Shown: positions 52,879 through 62,209, numbered from the stretch's first letter. The stretch is DNA of 64,000 bases from an uncultured Phycisphaeraceae bacterium (GCA_937899905.1 CALCCF010000098.1:1-64000), one strand, 5' to 3'. Program-made: numbers and translations. Notes: generated by a model from the letters alone, not told the origin.

Positions 52879-53613
52879 ATGCCTGAGTCCCCCGCCGACC
52901 TCACGCCCGCGTCCTACGTCCAGCAGCTCGACGTCCTGGCCGAACGCCTGCACGACCAGGGCACCCTGGTGCTCGAGATGGTCGAGGGCGGCTTCGACCA
53001 TCTGTTTGCGCCCGGGGACGACGGGCTGGCCGCGATGCACGAGGCCGAAGAACGGGTGGACCAGGCGGATGTGGCCATCGAGCAGAGCGCCGTCGATCTG
53101 CTGGGGTCGGCGACCGCGGCAGCGTGCCCACTGCCCGACGTCCAGCTCCGCCGGCTGCTCACGGTCGTGAAGATCAACAACGAGCTCGAGCGCATCGCCG
53201 ACGAGGCCATCAGCTGTGCCACGCTGGGCCAGAGGCTTTCCGAAGCCGGCGCGCAACCTCCCACGACGTTTCGCGTGCTGACAAACAGCGTCGTGGGCCT
53301 GGTGCGCGATGCCACCCGGGCCATGACCAGCGGTGATGATCGGCTGGCGCGAATCGTGTTACAGAGCGATGACGCGGTCGAGGCGTTCAAGGCCACACTC
53401 ATGCAGGGTGCCGAGGCCCGGCTGCGTGAGGGCAAGATCGAGCCCGCCGTGGCATTCATTCTCCTCGAGATCACGACCGCGGCCCATGCCATCGCCGAGC
53501 ACACCGCCAACATCGCCGAGCAACTGCTGTACCTTCACACCGGCACGATCATGCGTCACGTCGAGGGGACGTGGCGCGAGGTCGATCGGGATGGGCCGGG
53601 ATCCGCGCAGTAG
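52879..53613 (+). CDS. PhoU-domain protein
   Basis: The 244-residue product has GGAG about 9 bases before the ATG. It is two helical bundles of the PhoU type, with characteristic VVKINNELERIADEAISCA in the first half and ITTAAHAIAEHTANIAEQLLYL in the second. PhoU proteins modulate phosphate uptake and signalling. No pst genes are nearby; the next gene is an ABC ATPase of the osmoprotectant type, so the PhoU may be an orphan or linked to a different transporter. Confidence 0.85.
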   Translation: MPESPADLTPASYVQQLDVLAERLHDQGTLVLEMVEGGFDHLFAPGDDGLAAMHEAEERVDQADVAIEQSAVDLLGSATAAACPLPDVQLRRLLTVVKINNELERIADEAISCATLGQRLSEAGAQPPTTFRVLTNSVVGLVRDATRAMTSGDDRLARIVLQSDDAVEAFKATLMQGAEARLREGKIEPAVAFILLEITTAAHAIAEHTANIAEQLLYLHTGTIMRHVEGTWREVDRDGPGSAQ

Positions 53614-53657
53614 CGCCAGACCCCCGAACGCTCAGAGCCGTTCGCCTAGCCTCACTC

Positions 53658-54407
53658 GTGTTCCGTCTGTCATCCGTCAGCAAGTCCTTCGGCAACGCCT
53701 CGGTGCTCGCGGGCGTCGATCTCTCGATTGAGCCTGGCACGACCGTTGGGCTCATCGGCCCCAGCGGCTGCGGCAAGTCGACACTGCTGCGACTCATGAA
53801 CGGCCTTCTAGAGCCGGATTCGGGCGCCGTGGAGTTCGACGGCACACCGATGTTGGGCGACGCGCTCACACCCGCGCGGCGGCGCATCGGCTACGTCGTG
53901 CAGGAGGGCGGGCTGTTTGCGCATCTGACGGCAGAGAAGAACGTAACGCTGCTTGGCCGTAGGCTGGGCTGGAGCGCGACTCGGGCGACGCAGCGAGCAC
54001 GCGAATTGGCAGATCTGGTTCGCCTCGACCACGCGCTGCTGGTTCGGTATCCGCACGAACTCAGCGGCGGGCAGCGTCAGCGAGTTGCGCTCATGCGCGC
54101 GCTCGCGAACGACCCCGAGGCCCTGCTGCTCGACGAGCCGCTGGGCGCGCTCGACCCGATGGTGCGTGCCGAACTGCAGGACGAGTTGCGCGAGTTGTTC
54201 GAGCGGTTACGCAAGACCGTGGTCCTGGTCACGCACGACCTGGCCGAGGCGGCATTCCTGGCCCGCCGCATCGTGCTCCTTCACGATGGATCGATCGCCC
54301 AGGATGGGACGCCGGACGAGCTCGTGCGCGAGCCGGCGAGCGACTTCGTACAACGCTTCGTGAGCGCACAGCGGAAACTGCACGGCATTGAGGGGGCCGC
54401 ATCATGA
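53658..54407 (+). CDS. ABC transporter ATP-binding protein (osmoprotectant type)
   Basis: The 249-residue product starts at a GTG at 53658. Walker A is GPSGCGKST, the signature is LSGGQRQR, Walker B is ALLLDEPLGALD and the switch histidine is in VTHDLAEA. The length and sequence fit OpuCA/ProV-like subunits without C-terminal CBS domains. Its stop overlaps the start of the next gene by 4 bases (ATGA), and the neighbour supplies the binding protein and permease. Confidence 0.9.
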   Translation: MFRLSSVSKSFGNASVLAGVDLSIEPGTTVGLIGPSGCGKSTLLRLMNGLLEPDSGAVEFDGTPMLGDALTPARRRIGYVVQEGGLFAHLTAEKNVTLLGRRLGWSATRATQRARELADLVRLDHALLVRYPHELSGGQRQRVALMRALANDPEALLLDEPLGALDPMVRAELQDELRELFERLRKTVVLVTHDLAEAAFLARRIVLLHDGSIAQDGTPDELVREPASDFVQRFVSAQRKLHGIEGAAS

Positions 54408-55900
54408 GGTGGTGCGTGCTGCTGGTGCTCGTTCTGGCATTGACGGCGAGCGCGCAGGACCGGTTCACTGTGGGCTCCAAGAGCTTCACCGAGTCGGTCC
54501 TGCTCGGGGAGATCCTGGCCGAGCGGGCGCGGCGTGAGGGCCTCAATGTCCGGCACACGGCATCGCTGCGCGGCACGCGCCTGGTCTTCGAGGCGGTCAA
54601 GAGCGGCGCCATCGACGCGTACCCCGAGTACACCGGTACGCTGCTCCGCGAGGTGTTCGCCGACCAGGGGCTGTCGAGCGAGGTCGAGTTACGGGCCGCG
54701 CTTGCCGAAATCGGGCTGGCGATGAGCGCGCCAATCGGGTTCAACAACACCTACGCGATCGGTGTGATGCCGGCGACCGCCGAGGAGTTTGGGCTCTCGA
54801 CCATCAGCGACATGCGTCGAGCGCCCAATCTGCGCCTCGGATTTACGAACGAGTTCATCGAGCGCAATGACGGCTGGCGTGCGCTCAAGGGCGCGTATGG
54901 GTTGCCGCACGAGGACGTCCGCGGCATTGACCATGACCTCGGGTATCGCGCGCTGGGCAGCGGCGCTATCGATGCCAAGGAGGTCTACACGACCGACGCC
55001 AAGATCGAGGACATGGGGCTCGTCGTGCTCGAGGATGATCTGGCCCACTTCCCGAGGTACGACGCGGTCTGGGTGTATCGGGCGGACCTGCCCGAGCGTC
55101 TGCCGGCCGCGATTGCGGCCATCGAGGCCCTCACCGGCATACTCGACGAACGCGGCATGTCCTCGCTGAATGCCCAGGTCGACATCGATGGGCGCACTGA
55201 GGCCGAGGTTGCGTTGAATTATTTTGAGACCGGCGGCGCTGCCGAGGGCACGCTGACGTTCGGCGAGCGCACGCGGCAGGCCATCGCCGACATCCCGAGG
55301 ACTACGGCCCAGCACGCGCTGCTCGTCGGCGCTTCGATGCTCCTGGCGATCGTGCTCGCCATCCCGATGGGCGTGCTAGCCGCGCGGTCGAGTCGATTCG
55401 AGCAGGTGGTGCTCGGCGGCAGCGGTATCTTGCAGACTATTCCGAGCCTCGCACTACTGGCATTGCTGGTCAGCGTGCTGGCGATCACTGGGGCCGTGCC
55501 GACGATCGTGGCGCTCTTCGTGTACTCGCTGCTTCCAATCGTGCGGACCACGCACAGCGGGCTCACGCAGATCCCCCAGTCGGTTCGCGACTCGGCTCGG
55601 TCGCTGGGCCTGCCACGCGGACGGATGCTGCTCGATGTCGAGTTGCCGCTCGCGTTGCCGAGCATTTTTGCGGGGATCAAGACGGCCGTGGTCATCAACG
55701 TTGGGACCGCAACGCTCGGCGCATTCATCGCCGCGGGTGGCTACGGCGAGCCGATCCTCGCGGGCATCCGCCGCGGCGACACCATGCTCATTCTGTCTGG
55801 TCTCATCCCGGCGGCGCTGATGGCGATCGTGCTGACGCTCTTGCTCGATCTGCTGGAGCGAGTCATCACGCCGTCGGGCGCACACTCGAATTCGTCTTGA
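54404..55900 (+). CDS. Osmoprotectant ABC importer: binding protein fused to permease
   Basis: The 498-residue protein has a signal peptide (LLVLVLALTASA) and then an OpuC/ProX-like binding domain (about 20-280), starting FTVGSKSFTESVLLGEI and with DAYPEYTGTLLREV. A permease domain follows (about 290-490) with about six membrane helices and the transport motif in ILAGIRRGDTMLILSG-like form GIRRGDTMLI. The binding domain is N-terminal, so it lies outside the membrane while the permease helices follow. Glycine betaine or choline are the usual substrates; none is proven here. Confidence 0.88.
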   Translation: MRWCVLLVLVLALTASAQDRFTVGSKSFTESVLLGEILAERARREGLNVRHTASLRGTRLVFEAVKSGAIDAYPEYTGTLLREVFADQGLSSEVELRAALAEIGLAMSAPIGFNNTYAIGVMPATAEEFGLSTISDMRRAPNLRLGFTNEFIERNDGWRALKGAYGLPHEDVRGIDHDLGYRALGSGAIDAKEVYTTDAKIEDMGLVVLEDDLAHFPRYDAVWVYRADLPERLPAAIAAIEALTGILDERGMSSLNAQVDIDGRTEAEVALNYFETGGAAEGTLTFGERTRQAIADIPRTTAQHALLVGASMLLAIVLAIPMGVLAARSSRFEQVVLGGSGILQTIPSLALLALLVSVLAITGAVPTIVALFVYSLLPIVRTTHSGLTQIPQSVRDSARSLGLPRGRMLLDVELPLALPSIFAGIKTAVVINVGTATLGAFIAAGGYGEPILAGIRRGDTMLILSGLIPAALMAIVLTLLLDLLERVITPSGAHSNSS

Positions 55901-55976
55901 CGCGCTCGCGTACACCTCGAGATTCCTGCATTTTCTCGGAATTCCCGCCCTTCACTTCAAGGGATTCCATCACTTT

Positions 55977-55988
55977 GCGCAATTGCGC
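55977..55988. promoter_or_regulatory. 12-bp perfect palindrome upstream of egtB
   Basis: GCGCAATTGCGC is its own reverse complement and lies about 80 bases before the egtB start, in the only sizeable gap of this gene group. It could be an operator, but it is also a short GC-rich palindrome that may arise by chance. Confidence 0.25.
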
Positions 55989-56067
55989 GGTTGATTCGTG
56001 ACGCGTCCGTGCAGCGGGGCTAGCCTGCAGCGAGACCGCAACGCCCCACGTGGAAGGGAAGGGCGCC

Positions 56068-57372
56068 ATGGGCATCACGAGTATCTCCACTCTCCAGACC
56101 GACGCGTCGCTTGCCGAACGCTACGAGTTCGTTCGTGCGACGACCGACGCACTACGAGCGCCGCTTTCGCCCGAGGACTGCGTCGTGCAATCGATGACCG
56201 ATTGCAGCCCCACGAAGTGGCACCTGGCGCACACAACGTGGTTCTTTGAGGAGTTTGTGCTGTCGGGCGCGGGGCGTGGGGCTCGCTTCGACGAACGATT
56301 CGCGTACCTGTTCAACAGCTACTACACCCAGATCGGCGATCGTCGGCCGCGGCACTCCAGGGGGCTGATGACCAGGCCGAGCTTGGAGAGCGTGCTTGAG
56401 TATCGGTCGCACGTGGATGAGCGGATGCTCGACCTGCTCTCCAGCGATCGGTTGAGCGAAGAGGCGGCGCGCATCACCGGAATCGGGCTGCAGCACGAGC
56501 AGCAGCACCAGGAGCTCTTGCTGACCGACATCCGGCACGCGCTGTGGTGCGGTGCGGCTTGCGAGTGCTACGACGAGTCTGATCGCCACGAGCTGGCCGA
56601 GGTGGCCGAGCGGTCGTGGATCGAGTTCGAAGCCGGGTTGCTGTGGATCGGCTGCGATGGGCCGGACTTCTGTTACGATAACGAGCAGCCCGCGCACAAG
56701 GTGTTCCTCAAGCCGTTTGCGCTCGACAGCCATCCGGTCACGTGCGGCCAGTATCTGGAGTTCATGGCCGACGACGGGTACGGGCGTGAGCACCTATGGC
56801 TCGATGAGGGCGCTGCGGCGGTTCGGGCGGAAGGCTGGGAAGCGCCCATGTACTGGGTGGGCGAGGGTGACGACTGGCGCATCTCGACCATGCACGGGGA
56901 ACGCGGCGTGGACCCCAACGAGCCGGTGACCAACCTGAGCTTCTTCGAGGCCGAGGCCTACGCGCGGTGGGCGGGCGCGCGGCTGCCCACGGAGGCCGAG
57001 TGGGAGGCGGCGTGCCTGCGCGACCTGGAGCGTGCGGCCGTGTCGTGGCGCGAGGTGGTTACGACGGCGCACATGCTCGAGCGCGGCCACTTCCATCCGA
57101 CGATGCCATCTCTGGGACCCGGACGGCTGGCCGGCATGTTCGGCGGGGTCTGGGAGTGGACGCGCAGCGGCTACGACCCATATCCGGGGTACGCGGCCGA
57201 GCCCGGCGCCCTGGGCGAGTACAACGGCAAGTTCATGAGCGGCCAGTACGTGTTGCGTGGCGGTTCGTGTGCGACGCCGGCGGACCACATCCGGCCGACC
57301 TACCGCAACTTCTTCCATCCCACCAAGCGTTGGCAATTCTCGGGATTGCGATTGGCGAAAGACACGGCATGA
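56068..57372 (+). CDS. egtB: Ergothioneine biosynthesis sulfoxide synthase
   Basis: The 434-residue product is taken from the ATG at 56068, with GGAAGGGAAGGG just before it. The N-terminal DinB-like half supplies the iron histidines H52 (KWHLAH), H143 and H147 (HEQQHQE). The C-terminal formylglycine-generating-enzyme-like half ends in RPTYRNFFHPTKRWQFSGLRL, split as RPTYRNFFHP and RWQFSGLRLA. EgtB joins hercynine to a thiol donor using oxygen. It overlaps egtD by 4 bases. Confidence 0.93.
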   Translation: MGITSISTLQTDASLAERYEFVRATTDALRAPLSPEDCVVQSMTDCSPTKWHLAHTTWFFEEFVLSGAGRGARFDERFAYLFNSYYTQIGDRRPRHSRGLMTRPSLESVLEYRSHVDERMLDLLSSDRLSEEAARITGIGLQHEQQHQELLLTDIRHALWCGAACECYDESDRHELAEVAERSWIEFEAGLLWIGCDGPDFCYDNEQPAHKVFLKPFALDSHPVTCGQYLEFMADDGYGREHLWLDEGAAAVRAEGWEAPMYWVGEGDDWRISTMHGERGVDPNEPVTNLSFFEAEAYARWAGARLPTEAEWEAACLRDLERAAVSWREVVTTAHMLERGHFHPTMPSLGPGRLAGMFGGVWEWTRSGYDPYPGYAAEPGALGEYNGKFMSGQYVLRGGSCATPADHIRPTYRNFFHPTKRWQFSGLRLAKDTA

Positions 57373-58403
57373 CCCAGCAGGTCGGATCCATCACCGATCG
57401 CCAGGCCGTTGTGCTCGATCTGACCGTCGAACACTCCGAACAGGCGCAGAGCGAGGCGGCCGGTCGTACGGCGGACGACGCGGCGTTCCGTGCCGATGTG
57501 CTCGCGGGTCTGGCTCGGACCCCGAAGTCGATCCCGAGCCAGTACCTGTACGACACCATCGGCGCGAAGCTGTTCGAGCGGATCACCGAACAGCCCGAGT
57601 ATTACCCGACGCGAACCGAGATCGATCTGCTCCGCGAGCATGCCGCGAGCATCGCTGCGGCTATCGGGCCGCATGCAACCATCGTGGAACCGGGGAGCGG
57701 CGCGGGCGAGAAGGTCGAGATCCTCCTGCGGGCGCTCGACCGGCCTCGTGGCATGGTGCCGGTCGACATCGCTCGAGAGCAGCTCCGCAGCGTTGCCCGG
57801 ACCCTCTCGTCACGGCACCCGGGCCTGAAGATCGCGCCGCTCTGGGCCGACTTCACGCAGCCAATCGAGTTACCGCCCGCGATCGCCGAACTGCATCCGA
57901 GGCTCGTGTTCTTCCCGGGGTCGACGATTGGAAACTTCATGCCCGATATGCAGCGTCGGCTGCTGCGATCGCTGGCCGAGTTGGCCGGTCAGGATGGAGC
58001 GCTGCTCATCGGCTTCGATCGGATTAAGGACGAGACGATCCTCATCCCCGCGTACGACGACCCGGCGGGAGTGACGCGCGAGTTCGAGCTCAACATCCTC
58101 ACGCGGATGAATCGGGAACTCGATGCGAAGTTCGACTTGTCCAAGTTCCGCTACGAAGCTCGGTGGAATGCCGGCGACGCGCGGATCGAGATGTACCTCG
58201 TCGCAACCGAAGCCCACCAAGTGATGGTGGCTGGTGAGCTGATCGAGTTTGCTCAAGGCGAGGCGATCTGGAACGAGAGCAGCCACAAGTACGACGACGC
58301 ACGCATCGATGGCTTGGCCGCGAGTGCGGGCCTGACCGTTGATCGCTCATGGTCGGATGAGCGCGGATGGTTCACACTGGCGCTCTTGCGTCACAAGACT
58401 TGA
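57369..58403 (+). CDS. egtD: L-histidine N-alpha-methyltransferase
   Basis: The 344-residue SAM-dependent enzyme trimethylates histidine to hercynine, the first committed step toward ergothioneine. YDTIGAKLFERITEQPEYYPTRTE and the SAM loop IVEPGSGAGEKVEILL are the main diagnostic segments, with FFPGSTIGNF further on. The start overlaps the egtB stop (ATGA). The egtA, egtC and egtE genes are not in this window, so the thiol donor and final lyase are not seen. Confidence 0.93.
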   Translation: MTQQVGSITDRQAVVLDLTVEHSEQAQSEAAGRTADDAAFRADVLAGLARTPKSIPSQYLYDTIGAKLFERITEQPEYYPTRTEIDLLREHAASIAAAIGPHATIVEPGSGAGEKVEILLRALDRPRGMVPVDIAREQLRSVARTLSSRHPGLKIAPLWADFTQPIELPPAIAELHPRLVFFPGSTIGNFMPDMQRRLLRSLAELAGQDGALLIGFDRIKDETILIPAYDDPAGVTREFELNILTRMNRELDAKFDLSKFRYEARWNAGDARIEMYLVATEAHQVMVAGELIEFAQGEAIWNESSHKYDDARIDGLAASAGLTVDRSWSDERGWFTLALLRHKT

Positions 58404-58411
58404 GGCCACTG

Positions 58412-59413
58412 CTACTCCGGTGGGATCGTGGCCACGATCTCCGGAACCTCTTGTTTGAGGCGAAGCACGCGCAGCCGACCGCCACGATCGGCGATCTCGC
58501 TGACGTAGACCTCTCCATTTGGGCCGCTGGCCACGCCGAGCGGTGCCCAGCGTCGGCCGCTGTCGTGGATCGTCGAGATCGCTCCCTCGGGAGTGATCCG
58601 TAGGACTCGACGGCCGCCGTGGTACGCGACCAGCGCATTGCCATCGGCGTCAACCGCAAGGCCGTACAGCCGGTTCCAGGTGGTTTCCGGCCCGCCACGG
58701 GTGGGCGGGTCCTTTGGCGGCGTGTCGATCAGGCTCGATCCCTGGGTGTGCGTTGTGAACGAGCCGGCCCCATCGGGCACCAAGCGGCGTACGCGGTCGC
58801 GATCGAGGAGCACGATCGTGCCGTCGGCGAGCTGGCGTATGTCGAGGATCATGCGGAAGGTCGCATGCAAGGCAGGGCCGTCGCGATACAACGGCCCCTC
58901 GAGCGATCCCGCGATCGTGCGGACGCGGGAGCCGTCGTGGTCGTCTGGATCTCGCTGCCTGATGATGGCCCGCCACTTCCCGTCGACGCCTCGCACCGTG
59001 TGGGCGAACGTCACGACACCGTCGGGGCCGCGGAAGAAGGCGTTCGAACCGAATCGTGCACGGTCGGGCGGCGGCGGGATGAGGACACGCCGCTCGCCGT
59101 CGGGCAGGATCTGGTTCACCGACTGTGGCGCACGCTCTCTGCCGGTGTGCTCGCGCTCGTAGACAAGCGTCCCTGCGGGTTCACCGTCTGGCCCCTCGCG
59201 ATCCAGGAGGTGGAACTCGTGGGTCCATGCGTGCTGCACCAGCGGCTCAACGGTCCCATCGGGCGCGATCCGCCAGATCGTCTCACGCGCCACATCGGCG
59301 ACGTACACGAACCCCTCCGCCGAGACTTCCAGCCCCGAACCGGGATGTGGTCGTTCGCTGGTGACTGCTGAGATCAGCACGAACGTGACAGCGACCAAGA
59401 ACGATGCGCCCAT
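58412..59413 (-). CDS. Exported NHL/SMP-30-like beta-propeller protein
   Basis: The 333-residue protein has an N-terminal signal or anchor (LVAVTFVLISAVTS) and then repeated beta-blade segments such as GFVYVADVARETIWRIAPDG, LYGLAVDADGNALVAYHGGRRVLRI and GEVYVSEIADRGGRLRVL. These fit an NHL or gluconolactonase-like six-blade propeller. No catalytic site is clear. It is convergent with egtD, with 8 bases between the stops. Confidence 0.7.
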   Translation of the reverse strand: MGASFLVAVTFVLISAVTSERPHPGSGLEVSAEGFVYVADVARETIWRIAPDGTVEPLVQHAWTHEFHLLDREGPDGEPAGTLVYEREHTGRERAPQSVNQILPDGERRVLIPPPPDRARFGSNAFFRGPDGVVTFAHTVRGVDGKWRAIIRQRDPDDHDGSRVRTIAGSLEGPLYRDGPALHATFRMILDIRQLADGTIVLLDRDRVRRLVPDGAGSFTTHTQGSSLIDTPPKDPPTRGGPETTWNRLYGLAVDADGNALVAYHGGRRVLRITPEGAISTIHDSGRRWAPLGVASGPNGEVYVSEIADRGGRLRVLRLKQEVPEIVATIPPE

Positions 59414-59437
59414 GGCACGTTGTACGCTCGCCCGCGT

Positions 59438-60517
59438 TCAGGGTTTCGGGTCGCGGCGCTTCAGCAGTTCGCGCTGCACCATGAGGTTGATCGCTTCGAG
59501 GCTCTTGCGGGCCTCGGCACGCAGTTGGCTGGGTCCGGGGTGGACCAGCACGATTCCGACACGGCAGCGTCGCTGCGTGAGTTCTTCGCTCCGGCGGATG
59601 GCGCCAACAACCTGGATGGCATGACCCTCGATCGTTGTGGAGAGCACAACGCGCTCGAAGCGTTGCAACTGCATGGCCGACACGCCGTACATGGTCATGC
59701 CGATACCACTCGGCGAGATGTCCGCGATGCGAGTACGAGCATGCGGGCGAGACTCTTGCGCGGCGCTGATGATCGATGGCCAATCGACGGCATCAGACGG
59801 CACGAGCGTTCGCCAGCGCAAAGCGATGTCGGATGGCGTCTCGGCCTGCTCGGGCGCCGGGAGCGCGCTCTCTTCGTTCGCGATGGGGTTGCCGTCCTCG
59901 TCGAGCTGCGCCGGGAGCGGCGTTCCGTAGTACTCGGCGATCGCTTCTTCCGACGGCGGCGGGTAGAGCGAAGACATCCTGGCCGCCGCACGGATCGAAG
60001 TGAACAGGGGGTTTGGGTCTTCGGCGATCGTGGAACGCGGATCGAACTCACCGGCCCAGCGATCGAGGAACCAGACGTCGCCCTCGTACTCGCCACCGAG
60101 CACGCTCAGCTGGGCGCGGTATCCCGCTCGGCGGTTGCCGAACTCGACGCCGGTCGGGCCCTGGAGCTTGATGGAACGGACCACGGTGGACTCGTTCAGC
60201 CGCTGCGGGCGGGCCATGTCGAGAACCTTGGCTCCGAACGAAATGACGTCCTCGCCGATGGTCGCGTAGCACTCGAGACGATCGCCGATGCCGAATCGGA
60301 TCTCTCCGCCGATAACCTGCAGTTCTTCGACCTCGAGCCCCTTGTCCCCCCACTTGAGGAGGCGGCCGGTTGCGAGCGGGTCTTGACCGACGTATCCGAG
60401 GCGTGCGAAGCCGGCGGGGCAATTCCGCTCGAAGGCGTCGCGCAGGGCCTCCACGGCACCGGGAGAGCCGTCAACCGTCTTCTCGGACGTCTGCTTCTTG
60501 CCGAAGATGGCCGCCAT
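59438..60517 (-). CDS. PilZ-domain protein
   Basis: The 359-residue protein has an N-terminal YcgR-like segment (GRLLKWGDKGLEVEELQ) and a PilZ-like unit whose elements are widely separated: NRRAGYRAQL around residue 135 for the RxxxR motif and RIADISPSGIGM around 265 for DxSxxG. Between them lies an approximately 100-residue linker with EAIAEYYGTPLPAQ. PilZ proteins usually bind cyclic di-GMP. No flagellar or cellulose genes are nearby, so the output is unknown. Confidence 0.7.
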   Translation of the reverse strand: MAAIFGKKQTSEKTVDGSPGAVEALRDAFERNCPAGFARLGYVGQDPLATGRLLKWGDKGLEVEELQVIGGEIRFGIGDRLECYATIGEDVISFGAKVLDMARPQRLNESTVVRSIKLQGPTGVEFGNRRAGYRAQLSVLGGEYEGDVWFLDRWAGEFDPRSTIAEDPNPLFTSIRAAARMSSLYPPPSEEAIAEYYGTPLPAQLDEDGNPIANEESALPAPEQAETPSDIALRWRTLVPSDAVDWPSIISAAQESRPHARTRIADISPSGIGMTMYGVSAMQLQRFERVVLSTTIEGHAIQVVGAIRRSEELTQRRCRVGIVLVHPGPSQLRAEARKSLEAINLMVQRELLKRRDPKP

Positions 60518-60576
60518 ACGGAAGCTATTCGGCCCAATGGAATCCGGGCTTGTGGAAAATCGGACGCTGGTTCGCC

Positions 60577-60837
60577 CTACCCGTCCCGCCGGATGCTGAT
60601 CCAGACGTCGTCGAGCAGGCCGGACTGCACGGCGAGCCCGGCCTCGGGCTCGTGGACCACCTCGGCGAGTTTGCTGAGCAGCGCCGCCAGCTGATCGGGG
60701 GCAAGCCCCTCGCCCTCGAACAGGCCGGGGACCTCGGGGATGGCGGCGAGGCCGTGGTCCTTGAGTTGAGACACCGGCATGAATGGCTCGGCGTCGGGTG
60801 TGGCGTTGAAGCGGATGGCGATGGCGAAGGTGGGCAT
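60577..60837 (-). CDS. Small protein of unknown function
   Basis: The 86-residue product is taken from the ATG at 60837 (MPTFAIAIRFNATPDAEPF). It has VSQLKDHGLAAIPEVPGLFE and LLSKLAEVVHEPEAGLAVQ, with a DDVWISIRRDG end. No family is recognised. It sits 59 bases upstream of the PilZ gene on the same strand and next to the AT-richer island. An earlier in-frame start at 60906 is less likely. Confidence 0.5.
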   Translation of the reverse strand: MPTFAIAIRFNATPDAEPFMPVSQLKDHGLAAIPEVPGLFEGEGLAPDQLAALLSKLAEVVHEPEAGLAVQSGLLDDVWISIRRDG

Positions 60838-61013
60838 AGCACTATCTGATAAGCAGTTTACGCACAAGCACGGGTTTTTGGCCGACCTAGCGTGCGGTTC
60901 AACCAATCACCAGGCTTAGTGGAGTACCGTCGTCACGACTCCCTCCAAACCCGAATCCCAATCACCAACTCCCAAGATGCAACACAGAACTGGTTCACGT
61001 CAGTCGATCTGTA

Positions 61014-61166
61014 TTACGAACCTTTAGATTCACGTTGCTCGCGCGCTCCAATTCGAGTAGCATCATCACGATCATGCGGTATAAGACTAATGAAGCCACC
61101 GTCTTCCACTTCCATTTCCAAGACAGCCGAAGTGTCTTTATCCTGGTTGCTGGTTGGCTGAACCAA
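61014..61166 (-). CDS. Possible 50-residue acidic protein downstream of coiled-coil gene
   Basis: A TTG at 61166, 8 bases after the coiled-coil stop, begins a 50-codon frame: VQPTSNQDKDTSAVLEME, then VEDGGFISLIPHDRDDATRIG, then AREQRESKGS. It is hydrophilic and protein-like in composition, but there is no ribosome site and no recognised family. It may be a small co-transcribed gene or chance. Confidence 0.3.
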   Translation of the reverse strand: MVQPTSNQDKDTSAVLEMEVEDGGFISLIPHDRDDATRIGAREQRESKGS

Positions 61167-61174
61167 TCAAAATA

Positions 61175-62155
61175 TTACATTTGAAATATAAGCGCCATCA
61201 GACTCACAGCAGTCGCTATGACAGCGATGAGAGTAGTTATTATGTACTTTCGCGCAGATTCTGATTGCTCACGAAGCGCGGATATCTCGCGACCAAAGTT
61301 TGCCTCAGCCTCTTCAACAGCTTTGTGTACAAACTCCCGAAGCTGTAGCACCCTGCGCTCATTTTCAGACGCTTGCAATGGGTGCTGAGATTTTAAATAA
61401 GTGATGACTTCATTTACTTTCTTGTCAAGAGCCAATCGATCCTCTTGATTGGAGGATCGAATCTGTGACAGGTCGTCTTCAAATCGCTCAGTGTTCAGTG
61501 AAATCTGATCTTGCAACTCTCGCTGCATCTCATCCAAGCTGCCATCGATTCGACCGCCCAACGAAGCATACCCATCCTCGGCACGCCTTCGTACCTGCTC
61601 GACCTTTCGCACGAAGTTCCGCTCAACGCGAGACAGTTTCTCGTTGACTGAAGCGTTGAAATGGCCTAGTTGCTTCTCGACTGACGCCTCAACGCGAACA
61701 ACGTTAGTATCCAATTCAGCCGAAACTGAGGTCAATCGCTTCTCAATTGTACCGATCGTCTCACGAACCTCGTCTATTCTTGTCGAGGCTCTACCCATCT
61801 CTTCTCTTGTAGTTTGATCATGTGCTCCAAAAGCCTCAGACAACCGAGAAAGATCTGCTTGAATCTTCTCAGTCTCAGAAATGAGACGAGTATTCACGTC
61901 AGTCAATTCTTTGCGAAGGGCCCTGTTTTCCTTCAATTGCTTTACTTCGGATTGAAGATCTACGATTTGCTTTTTGATGTCTGTAAATTCACCGTAAACA
62001 TCTTCCTGAAAGGACCTGACGGCATTTTCAGCAATTGCCCTTCCAGGATCACTCTCGCCACTAGGTTCAATTACTGACGCTTCAGGGCTTTCCGGATTGA
62101 CACCATCCGAAATCACCAAATCACTGGAGTCAGACTCTGGGGTTTCTCTCGGCAC
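61175..62155 (-). CDS. Tail-anchored coiled-coil protein
   Basis: The 326-residue product starts at a GTG with AGGGGG about 6 bases before it. A disordered, acidic N-terminus (about 45 residues) leads into a long coiled coil (about 50-290) with heptads such as IVDLQSEVKQLKENRALRKEL. A C-terminal membrane helix (YIITTLIAVIATAVSLMALIF) follows, with only a few residues after it, so it is probably tail-anchored with most of the protein in the cytoplasm. It lacks enzymatic motifs. Its promoter is at 62181-62209. Confidence 0.7.
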   Translation of the reverse strand: MPRETPESDSSDLVISDGVNPESPEASVIEPSGESDPGRAIAENAVRSFQEDVYGEFTDIKKQIVDLQSEVKQLKENRALRKELTDVNTRLISETEKIQADLSRLSEAFGAHDQTTREEMGRASTRIDEVRETIGTIEKRLTSVSAELDTNVVRVEASVEKQLGHFNASVNEKLSRVERNFVRKVEQVRRRAEDGYASLGGRIDGSLDEMQRELQDQISLNTERFEDDLSQIRSSNQEDRLALDKKVNEVITYLKSQHPLQASENERRVLQLREFVHKAVEEAEANFGREISALREQSESARKYIITTLIAVIATAVSLMALIFQM

Positions 62156-62180
62156 TCAAGCCCCCTATCAAGAATTCGGC

Positions 62181-62209
62181 AAGATATAGATAACGGGGCT
62201 TTTTGTCAA
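62181..62209 (-). promoter_or_regulatory. Near-consensus sigma-70 promoter of coiled-coil gene
   Basis: TTGACA at 62204-62209 and TATCTT at 62181-62186 on the minus strand are spaced by exactly 17 bases. Transcription would start about 20 bases before the GTG. This is the closest match to the consensus I noticed in the window. Confidence 0.75.
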
